Source of the DNA: Bryoerythrophyllum caledonicum
Lineage: Eukaryota > Streptophyta > Bryopsida > Pottiales > Pottiaceae
Length of the DNA: 64,000 nucleotides
Direction of reading: 5' to 3'
Assembly: GCA_963971425.1 (NCBI GenBank)
Contig: OZ020524.1
Location: forward strand, 3,319,773 to 3,383,772
Below the pieces are notes generated by a model that searched no databases, was not told where the DNA came from, and saw nothing but the letters and a program-made list of their open reading frames with translations. The position numbers were made by a program, and so were the translations under genes. Shown one piece after another: positions 12,170 to 24,746 of this stretch. How positions within the stretch are numbered: the stretch's first letter is position 1; every line of letters starts with the position of its first letter.

Positions 12170-13684
12170 CACTATAAGAAAATAAGGGTTTCTGGGACGT
12201 CAAAATGAACGGGCATTTTATCGATATGGACGACAAAAGGGGCATTAACTAAAATCCGGGGTGTTTAAGTGCCTTGGACATCCAAGAAAATCCGCGTGAT
12301 GTCCCAAGAAACGTGTAAAAGTTTTTGGGACATCCAAAACAATGAGGTCTTTTCAAGGGCCTGGAGCGTGCCATTTGGCATCTAACTTAGCGCCACGTGG
12401 GATTTTTGAAAATGGGTAGGGACACGTCACAATGTTTTTCATCCCTGACATGTTCGCCGACGTGGACCCGTTCACATCTGACTTGGACCCCTGGAAAAAT
12501 GACGTGGCACCGGCTGATGTGGCGCCCATTCTCGGATGATGTTGGTTGCTGATGATGTCCTCCTGGACATCATACAAAACTACTGAATGTCTACGTAGAT
12601 GTACGAATAGACGTTTACCTCGACGTCTACGTTTTTGTCGTCATTTCATGGGGTGTTTTCCGAGACAATCCTTGTGTACAAATTTGTTTGTAGGGTTGTA
12701 ATTATAGACATCCACCTAATAAAAACGTCCATTTCGACATCTTCAGTGCACATGTGAATGTCCCGGATGACGTCTTCACGAATGTCAAAGCAGGCGTCCC
12801 CTTCACTTCTTCCGACTTCCATCACCCTTATGCGCACAAATACAAAGGTCAAAATTGAACTTTGGCATACACTTGCAACCAATTCAACCCCCTCCTAAGC
12901 CAAAACCAAAGGCATCCACGCATTAGGAGGAAAAGCAAGCCCCGAGCATGTCAAACTGACCTTTGGAATTGGCGGTTTAGAATGTCCCACCGCCTTTGTT
13001 GGGGCCGCTTTCTTGGTCGTCGAGGGGGGGGAGTAACTACTCCGTAGACGTCTGCACGCACTCAACACACACACTCACACACCGCACACACAACCTCACG
13101 CGCACATACACACATCTAAGTCTCACCTACACACACTTGAAACTACACAAACACCTCACGCGCATACACTCCACACTCACACGCACACATCTAAGTCTCA
13201 CCTACACACACTTGAAACTACACAAACACCTCACGCGCATACACTCCACACTCACACGCACACACAATGCACATATTACTCACACGCGCACTCACTTCTC
13301 ACACGCGCACATACAGAAAGAGAGAGAGACACAAACCCTAGCGAGGAGAGAGAGAGAGAGAGAGGTGTCACGCCCTTATTCACTCTTGAAAAAGTGAAGA
13401 CTGCCCCCTGCCCGTCAAGACTAGCGGGAACAGCCCCCTGCGCTGACGTGGTAGGGGCGCGTTCTCCGAGACGTCCTTTAAAAAATCAAGGATGTCCTTT
13501 TTGACGTCTCAAGTGTCAGGACGTTTTCGTGGATGTCTACGCGGATCCGGCTACGTCCTCACCTTTTCAGCTTGATGTCCCAAAAAGCAAGGAATCTGGG
13601 CCGGGTCTTCAATCTTTTTTGACGTCCTGTGGGACGTCCAAAAATACGCGGGGGCGTCTTAAAAACCCATGTTTTCTTATAGTG
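12170..13684. mobile_element. Non-autonomous CACTA (EnSpm) transposon
   Basis: The left end is CACTATAAGAAAATAAGGGT and the right end is the inverted ATGTTTTCTTATAGTG, flanked by a 3 bp duplication CAA (12167-12169 and 13685-13687). CACTA termini and a 3 bp duplication are diagnostic. Both subterminal regions are dense in GGACGTC/GGACATCC motifs in both orientations, the usual transposase-binding repeats of CACTA elements. At 1515 bp with no transposase ORF, it must be mobilised in trans. Confidence 0.92.
13050..13365 (+). repeat. CA-rich and GA microsatellite with a 77 bp tandem duplication
   Basis: Inside the CACTA element. A CACACACTCACACAC-type tract contains two copies of a segment of about 77 bp (opening CACATCTAAGTCTCACC) at roughly 13110-13186 and 13187-13263, and ends in GAGAGAGAGA near 13345-13363. 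The resulting His/Thr-rich ORF is an artefact of the microsatellite. Confidence 0.8.
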
Positions 13685-13687
13685 CAA

Positions 13688-14640
13688 TTTGAAAAAATTA
13701 CTACTACATAAGGCATACACTTTGACACCAAATATAGGTTATGCGGTACTTTCTAATGGTTTTCAACTTGATGTTCTTTGTTATCACGAAAGGAGCGTCC
13801 GTCATCTATCCTCTCGTGTAGAGGATAGTTTTTTCTATCCGTGTATGTTTCATTGGCAAAGTTATGAGGATACCCCTTGGTACATGTATTATCCTCCATG
13901 CACGAGGCTTGTGGATTTTGCATGCCGCAAGGCCCATATACCGAGGAATATTTTGTTGTCACTTGTACATGAAGGTGAGTGACCGGATTTAGAAGTTTGG
14001 CACTGGCTTCTGAGTTCATCTCGTCTGAAGTCCTCAATTTTGACTATTTGTTGAGAATCAACAAGATGTACGCATGTGCTAGGCTCATCTTCTGAAATTC
14101 AATCACCCAAGTGTATTTCATCAAGTTCTCTGAATTTCAAGTTGAATACATGTGTAATTAATGATTGGTCTTGGATTGTCTACCCGGATTCTAGTTCTAT
14201 TGTTATTTTAGGCCATTCTGGGTTACATGTGAACGTTACAAAAGGATTTGGTTGTGCGAACAATGGCCATGGTGTCTTGATAGTGTTCATTCATTTAATG
14301 CACGCCTCCCGCAATTGACAACAACAAAATCAATCTTTCGCCAATCATCAACGCTAGCATTTAAAGGAGTCCACCATTCCACTATAAATATTATAATGCA
14401 AGGTCCTTTGATTGTATCTAAGAAATTTCAAGCGGTTCTGTTCAATGCATGCCTATGCGTCCATCATGTACTACTATAGGCTGTAGCAAAAAACTAATAT
14501 AAAATATGTAGTCATTGTCATGATGCTGCTAAAGCATGTACACATAAACCTTGATTTGCATCACTCTCCTTGATTTGTCCATGCTCCTGCGTCTAACAAC
14601 ATTTGAATCATTTTCTGCAAACTCCGAGCCTTTGCCTTCA
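13688..14640. other. No supported gene
   Basis: ORFs at 13689-13982 (+), 14076-14318 (+) and 14252-14479 (+) have no domain that I recognise. The CACTA element was inserted at the left edge of this block, so the sequence either side of it was once continuous. Confidence 0.4.
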
Positions 14641-14654
14641 GACATTCCTTGATA

Positions 14655-15640
14655 CCTGTCTAGAAAGAGAAGCATATAATACAATGGCAAATATGTAGAA
14701 CATGCAAAGCTAAGATTTGTTGAAGTGGCCCATCCACCCTTTTGACAACAATATACATGTCTGACGTACTCCCACCATGGCCATTACCGACCAGAATTGT
14801 ATCAACCTTGTTTGTTGTAAGCGTATTGTACCTTCTTTAATCATGCCATTGGAAAGCCAACAAAAGAAGTTGTAAGTCCCTTGTTGGTTGCTCAGTCAAC
14901 CATTCACAAGCATTTTTGTAAAGTTGTGGATAAGGGTTGTCCTCATGTAACATGTTTTGGAGCGACTCCATTGTATTGCTGTTGAAACTCTCAAAAATTC
15001 TCATTCGACCATTTAGAGTGGCATATTTATCCGCGATATAAAATTTTGCAAACTTACAATTCTATCCTTTCGCAGGCAAAAGGGTATCCATTCTATGATA
15101 CAACGCACTTTGAAGTTAGAAGGTGTAGTTCTCACCGTGGGCAAAGAGCTAATCAATACTCGTTCCTAGAGATGTGAATCCCAAAGCGTCATTATACATT
15201 TAGATGGATTTTCTGAAACTCATTGCTTCTTGTGTATCCTCTTGTTGCAAGCGCCGCAATGGCTTAGGGGGTGCCGTTGATGGTAGAAGCTCAATTTTTT
15301 CATAACATAGCACATTGTAAAAAGTGGATTGGCTTGAGAACTTGTTGAGGTGATGCGCTCTTCCACCCAATGCAATGGGCAACATGCACCACAACGGATA
15401 TTCATTCACTATAGTTCATGTCAAATAATGCCGTCTACCCCATCAACCAGATGATGCGTCAACAATGGACAATTTTTCTCTCGAACAACAATGCATTGTG
15501 CGACATCAGTACGGCGATTGGTTTCTACATCCTCTTGTTGATTGTCAAGTGGGCGTTCAACTTGTTGCTTTTAACGTGTTGCATTGTCGCTTTGCATTCA
15601 ATTGTGGTGCGTTTAGCACGTCGTTCCTACTAAAGCCAAT
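14655..15640 (-). pseudogene. Helitron Rep/helicase N-domain relic
   Basis: Read on the minus strand with several frame changes, this resembles the N-terminal part of Helitron replication-helicase proteins (Helitron_like_N). In order I see RNDVLNAPQLNAKRQ (basic region, about 15620), CGACCPLHWVEERI with NPLFTMCY (the Cys-containing HWxEER block, about 15390), YNDALGFTSLG (about 15190), LYHRMDTLLPA (about 15100), a WLTEQP-like block, then YNTLTTNKVDTILVGNGHG and VVKRVDGPLQQ (about 14830-14710). The same order is conserved in Helitron proteins. Multiple stops and frameshifts show it is dead. The HUH nuclease and helicase domains are not found downstream. Helitron ends (5' TC, 3' hairpin-CTRR) were not located. 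Confidence 0.7.
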
Positions 15641-17059
15641 TTCTGCTAGCACGGCCTCCACCTTCACAACTAGATTTGGTTTCGGCATAATAAGTTTTGT
15701 GAACTTTTATGTCCTCGTCGTGATAATGCTCCCCCTCGTCAATCATGTCTACAAAATCAATGAACTCATGTATGAAGTGCAATGTACAAGTGTGCGAGTT
15801 TGAAAAAATATGCAACAATTTCCCTCAAAATTCCCCTCTCCTAACTCCTAAACCCGTGCAATATTACTAATGCATTGCAACAAGGACTCCCATTTTATTG
15901 AGACAAAGAGTAGGGAAAAAGTGACTTCGGCAATGCGGGGCTTTATGTAGGCTATAAAGGGGTCTAAAAATAGAATATAACTTGAGTTGTAAAAAAATTA
16001 ATACAATTATTTTGAATAAATTTTTTTATCGTCTAGTTGTTGTTCTGAGTGTGGAGCAAACATATGAAGAACTGGATAGAGAAATTTGGCAACCTCGACA
16101 ATTGGGCCATCTCTTTGAGACAGAGGGAGCACATGTCATGTGATGCAATGATGTGCAGTCCAAGTCTCTCGCGTTTGGATGTGCCAAGTGGGCCTGCGGT
16201 GATGCAATGCAGTGCAATAGTGCCGCAATTCTATGTGGAGGTCTGTACTCTCAACAATATCCTCACCACCACGATATCAGGCCAAATATTTTGTGGAGAG
16301 AGAGTGAGATGTATAGTCGTTTTCGAGACACCCTTTGACAAGGCATTTTCTATTCATTGCAATATATAATCATGTCGATCCTCGCAAACTTGTCCACTAA
16401 GAGAGATAGATAGAGAGATCATCAGCTTATTATTTGCGTACTACATGAAAGACATGTAGCTTGACCATTGATCTACTACTACCATCAGCTTATGTGTACA
16501 ATATGGATCTACATTGCGTACAACAACATATGTGTACAGCATTGATCTTCTACTAATCAACAACATATGTGTACAACATGGATGTCTCGTCTTCAAAGAG
16601 AACAACATGCAACATATATCTCATGAACAAAAAATGGTAAAGTAGGGTGGAAAAACTCATTAAGCATTATTTTGAGAATAACACGCCTCACCTGTGCCGA
16701 TGAACACCAATCATATACAAAGTTTGTTAGTGATTGTACGCAAGGTGTCTGCAGCATGGTAAATACTTGTTATCATTGTCACAAAATAGTACTTAAATCC
16801 AAAGCTAAGATGGACGTGTAAGTATTCTCATCAATGTACACAAAGAAGCGGAAGCGTTACTTCACAAAACTTTAAACTTCACGTGAATATCTACCAAGAA
16901 ACTCTCAAGACTACAACAAATTGAACATGTTCCCTTGTTTGAACTTTGTGTGCCATCGGTGTTTATGTGGTCCATGATGGTTTTGCCTCTGAAGTAGCAG
17001 GTCATCAATCAATGTCAGAACATAACGGTAGTTGCAAGGAGGTCAAAACCAATTCTTGT
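15641..17059. other. No supported gene; degenerate short repeats near 16.5 kb
   Basis: AT-rich. Around 16485-16585 the phrase CATATGTGTACAACATGGAT or near-copies occurs about three times. Overlapping ORFs near 16.03-16.37 kb lie on both strands without domain support. Confidence 0.4.
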
Positions 17060-17330
17060 ATGATTGCACAATATTGATACTATAGGGAGTGAACAGTCAT
17101 GGACATGATTTGTCAGATACTGAAATCTTATGTACTACAGGGAGTGAGATTTCATGGACATAAATCGCCGCATACTCAGATCAGGGAGTAAACTTTCATG
17201 GACCGGATACTGAAATCTCATGTATCAGATATTGAAATCTCATATGCTACAGAATGAAAAATCTCATGGACATGAATCATCATAATATACTACATAATCT
17301 TCCATAATCGGATACTACATAACCGACACT
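17060..17330. repeat. Degenerate tandem repeat (TCATGGACAT / GATACTGAAATCTCATG)
   Basis: Short units containing CAGGGAGTGA, TTTCATGGAC and GATACTGAAATCTCATGT recur four to five times with irregular spacing of roughly 50-65 bp. Confidence 0.6.
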
Positions 17331-17399
17331 CAACCCGTAGTGGCATAATCCATGATCCTACATTATTGCATCTGTGGACTTGATCGGCAGATCGAGGTA

Positions 17400-17790
17400 G
17401 GAATAAAGGATTGAGACAAAAAGCTATCCTAACCGAAAGATCTAAAGCTGTGATTGGCTATTGATGTGTGCCGAGATGCATGATTGTAGGATGTGGCTAA
17501 GTGCAAGTGAATCAGCACCTTCGTTCTGTGGGAAACCATGTAAAATTTGTACGTGTAAGTGGGCTCTATGATTGTGGTGTGATTTACATCTCTATTAAAC
17601 ATGATCATGTATGGAGACAAAGAGCTATCCAAATGATTAAACGCCGTGACTGACTCTTCGTGTGTGCCCGGATGCATTATCATAGGATCTGGCTAAGTGC
17701 AAGTGAGTCAACATCTTATTCTGCCGTAAACCATGCAAAAGTTGTATGGGTAAGTGGACTCTATAATCGTGGTGTGACTTAAACCTACAC
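17400..17790. repeat. Tandem duplication, about 200 bp period
   Basis: The segment starting GAGACAAAAAGCTATCC near 17412 is repeated from near 17612 (GAGACAAAGAGCTATCC). Shared internal landmarks are GGCTAAGTGCAAGTGA (17493 and 17691) and TAAGTGGRCTCTAT (17556 and 17751). The copies have diverged to about 75-80% identity. Confidence 0.75.
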
Positions 17791-18396
17791 TAAGTGATGC
17801 TAAGTGATATACATGATGTACAGTAGCTGTAATAGAAGTAAGATATTTCCTAGAATCCACAATTCAGTGAGCAGTGGAGAAACTGGTTGTGACTTACAAG
17901 TGCGTGGGCTTGGTAGTGTTGTGTGGTCGTGTCCCTGTATTCTATCAAGAGTTCTGCGGAGGCAGGACTTTTCATGGCTGGGAATGGAGTGAGACTTGGT
18001 GAGGTGAGAGAGGCAACATTATGCGTGGTAGGAGCTAGGTCAGGGATGAAAGGAGGGCTCTATCGTCATGCCTCATAAAAGACGCAAGGCGGCGTTCTGT
18101 GCAATATCAACTACGTGCGGATACTATACCATAGATATTGTGTGGAGAGTGAATTCGTCACTTTGCTGTTAACTATCTATTAACTATTCATTTACTGTAG
18201 TTCCCGTAGTTCCCCATGCAGGGACTGTTTAACTACAAGTTCTGACATGTTGATTACAGGGATGTTCCATCAGAAAAAGGGTGCATCATAGAGATGTTCC
18301 ATATATGGACATGTGCAAGAGGATATTCGCCAAATTGTTGATCGTACACGATCCTCAAAATTTCAAAAGTAGTCTGTAGATTTTAGAGTCACAATA

Positions 18397-19678
18397 CAGT
18401 CAGACCTCGATAAGTATTAGGGGTTGGGAGCATACTTTTAGTTAACACTTAGACACTAGTAACACATAACACTTATAGAGGGTGATGCCGATGATTTGTA
18501 ACACTTATAAAAAATAACACTTAGAAGAATTGAAAAGGTAAAAACATAACATTTACAAAAAAAATGGATGAAATTACAAAATATTAATTCATTATTCATC
18601 TAAGTCTGTCGAAAAAAGGAATCAATAGTACTTTGGTGAGTTTTTGCAACATGCCAAGATTCTACTTCCTTTTCTAGTGCTACAATATTCCTAATAGATA
18701 ACATGGTGTCATTAGGTCTTTGCTCCAAAAACTTCTTGAAAGTTTGAAAAGCACTATCTACATTTTAGCCTACAACTTCTTCTACTATATCGTGAGGATT
18801 AGCTTCATCAGGATCACTATCTTTGTGTTCACTACCTTGTTCTTGAGATGGAAGCATTTCAATAATTTCTTCATCAGTGGCCTGATAAGGGTTATTCAAA
18901 TCAAACTCGAGCTCATAATTTAATTACTCTTGAACATTCATGTTAGAGGTCTCTGTCTTAGAGGATATCAAACTTAGTTGTTCCTATACAACAGCAACCT
19001 CCTCTACCTCTTTCCTTTGTTGCTCTTGAAGGACTTCATTTTCTACAAGAACTGAAAGAATTCCTGTGTGTCTCCAATAATTTTGAATTGTTGTTGGAGT
19101 CACTCCGTTATGCCAAGCCTTCCCAAGCATGGTCACAGCTTGGTACACATCAATCGCAAAACTCTTGCCAGTTGAAATACAATCTTTTTGATGTTGAATT
19201 ATTAACTTCCTGTATTGAGCTTTGAATGATGCAATGATCCCTGCAACCATAGGCTAGAAACGACTAGTTGTATTTGGAGGCAAAAACTCTAATCGTAACA
19301 CTCTCAATCTTGAACCTACATTAGGCTTCAAAGATAAGTGTACTTTTAAGTTTATAAACCCTAAACCTGTATTAGTTTATGAACTTAAAAATACATCTAC
19401 CTATCAATTTGTTTCTAGAATAAACATCTAGAGTCACTTTGCAACTAGAAACTATTTCTTTACCTCAAAATTATCTCCCCCCAAGCGATGGCTATTACGA
19501 AAAGCCTTTTTCTGGAAACTTATCACATACCGAGGTAAAATTAACAAAGTCGGGAGCGCGACATTGCGTAACACTTAACACATAACACTTATTGTCTTCA
19601 TTTTAAGGGAGCGGAAATCTCCATAACACATATAGAGTTTTAACACTTATCGATATAACACTTAACGAGGTCTGAGTG
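18397..19678 (-). mobile_element. pogo/Tigger-type transposon, internally deleted
   Basis: The left end is CAGTCAGACCTCGATAAGT and the complement of the right end is CACTCAGACCTCGTTAAGT. TA flanks both sides (18395-18396 and 19679-19680), as expected for Tc1/mariner-superfamily insertion. The octamer-like TAACACTTA occurs repeatedly near both ends (18445-18530 and 19566-19665), a likely set of transposase sites. The 1282 bp element is too short for a full DDE_1 transposase, so it is a deletion derivative. Confidence 0.9.
18590..19297 (-). pseudogene. C-terminal remnant of pogo-type (DDE_1) transposase
   Basis: The minus strand reads FLPPNTTSRF, a stop, then PMVAGIIASFKAQYRKLI, which is the conserved PPNTTS..QPLD.G(I/V)I.SFK..YR block that holds the last catalytic residue region of pogo/Tigger/jerky transposases. 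An acidic tail follows and ends in HQSTIDSFFDR, matching the SITSFF-type C-terminus of the family. In the conserved QPLDQG block the Asp position reads Val, and stop codons interrupt the frame. The CENP-B-type DNA-binding domain and the first two catalytic Asp residues are deleted. Confidence 0.8.
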
Positions 19679-20074
19679 TATTGCAACCCCAAGTGAGAGA
19701 GAGAGAGTTCTGAAATGTTCATTCCTAAACCACTCTATTTCTTATGTTCCCACATCGAAAGTCCAAAATCCACCAAGGAAAAAAAAAAAAAACCGAAATA
19801 TGTTTGTAAGTGAAAGTGACACGTCCCAACCCTAAACCCTCCACCTCGTCGTCTCCCCCCAAATCCCTGCCTCTTGAAGCCACTTGTACACACCGGAACC
19901 CAATTCCACTTCTCTCATATGCACAGGTTATCCACAACACCACTCCCCACCACCACCAACTAGTAACGCACTTCACAATAATCCAATAAGCAAGAACCTA
20001 GACATCCGCAAGCTCGGCGTCGCCAACAGTTGGGTTACGATGAGAGTGGATTGAAGCAGAGAAAAACGAGAGAG

Positions 20075-23000
20075 ATGGCGCTCTGTGTTTCCGCCGTCAC
20101 ATCATCGACGTCCACCTTCTGCAGCAGCAGCAGCTTCGGACGCGCTCCGGGCGCTTCCGGTGAGTTGTTCTCGGGGACCAGAGCTTGGGCGGTGAGCTGC
20201 GCAGCAGCCAAGGGACGAAGCGGTGGTCACGTCGTCAGGTGCGTGAAGAGCAGCGACGAGAGGAGCTACGCGGAGAATTTGAACCTGGTTTTTGAAGGTG
20301 AAGGTAGATATGGAGGCGGGAATGGAGATCTTGCTGGAGAGGATGGCGAGGCTGGAGAAGATGGGGGAGTAGTCGAAGGTGAACGAGAAGGAGAAGGGGA
20401 AGGGGAAGGGGAAGGCGAGGAGAATGATTACTGGAGTCGGAACGGAGCGAGCGCGAAAGCGGAGACGACGGTTATCTTCCCGCACGCCAATCAACGCGTG
20501 GAGGAGGATTTGCTCAAGCGAATTCGGTACCAGAATGGCAGAGAGGTTAGTCAGTCGCCTTCGCTTCCGCCGATAGTTCGGAATGGTCGCTGAACCTAAT
20601 TCTGGTGTGTTCCAACGTTGATACGATTGATCAGGTGTTTGAAGAGAGGGCGTATTTGGTCGGGATCGACCGGAAGGGCGCGGGAGCGCGCTCTTCGTTC
20701 GGGATAACCGAGTCGTTGGAGGAGCTGGCGCAGTTGGCCGACACGGCGGGGCTGACCGTCGTGGGAACGACTTATCAGAAGTACGTCGTGAATTGCTGCA
20801 TTAGGGTTTTCGTGGTGGAATATGGTAAGCTGCAAGGTGTGGTGGATGTGCAACCATGTGGCTGTGATGATTGAATCCGATGCAGTACTTACCAATCTCT
20901 TCAACAGGCTCGAGAATCCGAGCCCGAAAACTTACGTGGGGTCTGGAAAGGTGTCCCAAGTGGCCACGGCGGTGAAAGCACTCAAAGTGGAGACGGTCAT
21001 CTTTGACGATGAGCTATCACCTGGGTGAGTAAGTGAGTGTTGCGGATGTAAATAACAGAAGCTATTAAATTCTCCGTTCTACCTTCACTTCTGGTGGAAT
21101 GTAGCTTGGAAGTAGAAAGCTTCACATAAGTTTGACCTCTCATGAGTCATGGTTATGACTTGCAGGCAGCTTCGGAACCTTGAGAAGGCATTTGGCGGTG
21201 ACGTTCGGGTTTGCGACAGAACTGCGTTGATTCTGGACATCTTCAGCCAGCGAGCTGCAACACGCGAAGCCACATTGCAGGTGGAAGAAGCAGTCTTTTT
21301 CCTTCTGTAGCATATGAGAAGTATAATCTCTTCGTCATCTGCTTGGTTATTTAGTGCAGCTCGCCAACAATATTATTATTATTATTCTTCCCCAGATGAT
21401 TTAACTCGGTATTGCTCGCTGTAGGTAGATTTGGCCCAGCTTGAGTACCAGCTTCCAAGGCTCACGCGGATGTGGACTCACTTGGAACGGCAAGCTGGAG
21501 GTTTGGTGAAGGGAATGGGAGAGAAGCAGATCGAAGTAGATAAGCGTATTCTTCGAACACAGGTAAGTGTTGTTGAACCAGCTCATATGTTCCATAGTTG
21601 CAATCAATTCGGGTTCCCGTTTCATCATGAGCACTACTTCATTTAGAAATGTGTTTGAATTGAACCAATACGCAATCTGGTCAAGACAGATTCGGAAAAG
21701 GTCAAATGATATTGGAACCCTAATCCACTGAAAATTCTTTGAGGTAGGTCCCTAAACCCGAAACCCTAAACCCTGCCCTGTTTTTTGCATGGCACTACTA
21801 CAAGATAGTGATGGATTCTAGGGTGTTCCTACTGCAGATTGCACAGCTGAAGAAGCAGCTGGAGACGGTCCGAGGTCACAGGCAACAGTACCGTGACCGT
21901 CGAGCATCGGTTCCGATTCCCGTCGTTTCCTTGGTACTGCAGTCAAATCATCATGTCTAGTATCTTTTAACTATGAACATGAATTGGTCATACATATCTG
22001 TACATCCACCCCATTTGCTGAAATGGTCCCCTGTTATTTTGTTTGAGATGTAGTTTAGGTTGCTGTTATGAGTGCGGGTGCCCGTTTCAAGCTTAATTAC
22101 CTGTTCGAATCAAAACCCTGGTGGTTTTCTGGATGCTTTTTGGAATATTTCACCTTGAAAGCAGTATGTAAAAAATTGTAGGGCTTACGCTCTCACTATT
22201 TTGTATTTAGGTGGGATACACAAATGCAGGGAAGTCTACGTTGCTGAATAGGCTTAGTGGAGCTGGTGTTTTGGCAGAGGACCGGCTGTTCGCAACTCTG
22301 GATCCAACCACCCGGCGTGTGGAGGTCTCTCTCTCCTCGCATTCTAGATTGCTGTTTACCTTTTAGGTCATTGCTAAACAATCAGTTATGCATACACGAG
22401 TGGTTCTTATTTTTCAGTGCTGTGGGCTCTTCACAAATTGATCTCAATCTCTACATGTTGGTTGTGGATGTCTTGGCAGTTACCGAATGGGAAGGAATGT
22501 CTCTTCACAGACACTGTGGGATTCATTCAAAAACTGCCTACACAGCTTGTATGTACCATTTCCTCTGTATTCATGAAGTTGGTGATGCTTTTATGAGCTG
22601 GTCCTATACCTGGGTACACATGAATGCTAGACCTAGGTGATTTCAATGTTTTTTTGTGCGTGTTATTTCATTTCATGACTGTGTTCAACTGATATCTGCA
22701 ACAGGTGGCAGCTTTCAGGGCCACTCTAGAGGAGATCAGTGACTCATCTCTGCTGTTACATGTCATGGATGTCAGGTATTTAAGAGTGGGGTGAAGACAG
22801 AAGTTGTATGTGGACTTAAATCCATTCTACTAGGATTGTGTTCAACTTGACGTTAGCTGCTCAATGCTGATGTGGGGGAGATGTTGTATGTCTATGTTCC
22901 AGTCACCCAATGGCCGCGCAACAAAGAGAAGCAGTGGATAGCGTGCTGAACGACCTAGATGTCGGAAACATCCCTTACTTATGTGTGTGGAACAAAGTAG

Positions 23001-23753
23001 GTGGTGCTCTTCCTTAAGGCTTTTTTCTGTCGGTAGAGTCGAACATTATTGGAGAAGCCATTTGACCAGCGCCTACTGATGTTAGTGTAGAGACGAAATA
23101 ATAATTTTGCGTCTGTACACCAATTGATTGTGTGGTATGGCTACAGTTTGACAAGGCAGAAGACCCTGAAGCGCTGAAACTTGAGGCTGCTGGTCGCGGG
23201 GACGTCGTGTGCATTTCTGCATTGACAGGCGAAGGCATGGACGAGTTCCACGAGGCAGTTGAAAATAAGCTCAAGGTGAGTGTCGACATTCGAGTTACTT
23301 GTAAAGTCAGGCAAAGTTTCGACCTCTCTTCTCATTCCAACCCTAAACCCTAAACCAAAAGAGGACCTGTATGCTTGAACCAATCTGGGATGTTTCGGTT
23401 CCACCATGTCTGTGTTGTCTACAGAACTTGATGGTGCATGTGGAGGCTGTGATACCGTATGGACAAGGGGAGCTTGTCAATCTCATCCATCGCTTGGGGA
23501 TAGTGGAGCTGGAGGTGAGTGAAGTCCCTCATATCTAGGCACAAGTGTCTGGTACAAAAGGAAACTATTCATCTCTCTACGAAAAAGTCAATCCTTGAGG
23601 CTAGGGTTCTAACAGCGTCTATTCTCTATCACTAATTCTGTTGAATTTTGTGGAATGCAGGAGTACACAGATAGAGGGACCCTTGTGAAGGCGCATGTTC
23701 CGTTGGCTTTATCAAAGCAGCTGATGCCCTTGCGCCAACAGCCCATTACATAA
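20075..23753 (+). CDS. HflX-type GTPase, probably chloroplast-targeted, 13 exons
   Basis: Exons 20075-20545, 20635-20780, 20908-21024, 21166-21280, 21425-21562, 21838-21933, 22211-22324, 22480-22548, 22705-22775, 22903-22996, 23147-23275, 23425-23514 and 23661-23753 join in frame through GT-AG introns into 580 residues. HflX binds the large ribosomal subunit and splits or rescues stalled ribosomes, using GTP. Seen here: a Ser/Thr-rich N-terminus typical of a transit peptide, an acidic [12 protein letters not shown] tract (about residues 108-120), the HflX N-domain ([33 protein letters not shown]), the family glycine-rich signature ([19 protein letters not shown]), then G1 GYTNAGKS (363-370), G2 region [11 protein letters not shown]3 DTVGF (410-414), G4 NKFD (476-479, split by an intron) and G5 SALTGEG (501-507). 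All nucleotide-binding motifs are intact. An in-frame ATG at 20075 starts the protein; the frame remains open upstream but has no in-frame ATG. The organellar target is inferred from the N-terminus and plant orthologues. Confidence 0.93.
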
Positions 23754-24746
23754 CCAGTGGATTGATAGTCTGTACTCTAGCTCAATTTTGTCAAAATATG
23801 TACATTTCACCAAATGGAATCAACTTATGGGTGGTTTTGCGAGTGTTGTTAGAATCGAGCAATGGTCCGGCAATGGCAATGAATTAGCGGGAAAATGATG
23901 GAGACTTATTTGGACAGCAAGTGACGTCTTACCATGGACTCAAGTAGCAATCATCGGAAAACATGGCTTCACACACTGATAAGCAGGCTTGGATGGTACG
24001 CTATCACGTGAAAAGGCGTTCCAAAAGCCTCTAGGCCTAGTGTGATAAATAGAAGGCCGCCTATAACTTAGGATCTATCTATGAATCACGCATCTATTGA
24101 AGTTGGTAACAGTGCAGTAAAAGGAAAATGATAAAACTGAACTCCATGTGTCGAGGTTGCAGATTTTTTTGAGTTGGATCTGGAGGTCTTACTGAGTAGC
24201 AGCTGATTTCATGACCGACATTGTCATGCACAAATTGCGAGAGGCTGAAGTCCTGCAAAGAGACCCGCCTTCTCCAGTTGAGGAAGTCTGGCCCATCTCA
24301 AGGGGTGGGCACAAATCTTTTCGGTGTCGTCCGTTTACGCCGTGACGGATGCGCCTGTTCACTAGCGAGCCGCCTGAAAAATAAGGACATGACAAGCAAC
24401 GAAGTTCTCAGCTATTGAGACACTAGAATATTTGTCCGTCCGATTCCCGATTGTGTGTGTTTTACAGCCTTATTACTTTTGACTTTGTATGATAGACTCG
24501 CTTGTACTGTACATGCGTTCCATGTCCTGAGACCTCACCTTTCTTTGAGCTCGGTTAGAGAGAACAATCGTGTGCGTTTCTTCTGGGGAAGCTCCTCTTC
24601 GCTTTCATTCTTCATTAGTCCATCATCATTACACAAGTGAACACATCAGTTACAGAGATCCAACAAAGTCCTTGGTTCAAAAGAACACAGGGAGGATGAT
24701 TGGAGCATCATTTTAGAAGGGAAAAGGTTGCAGCATTCCAATTATT
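23754..24746. other. Convergent 3' flanks, no separate gene
   Basis: Lies between the stop codons of the HflX gene (+) and the coiled-coil gene (-). Short ORFs here (24189-24395, 24221-24418, 24455-24640) have no domain. A further 3' exon of the minus-strand gene cannot be excluded. Confidence 0.5.

Noticed and set aside
12996..13397. 133-residue His/Thr-rich ORF
   Set aside because: Produced by the CA-rich microsatellite inside the CACTA element.
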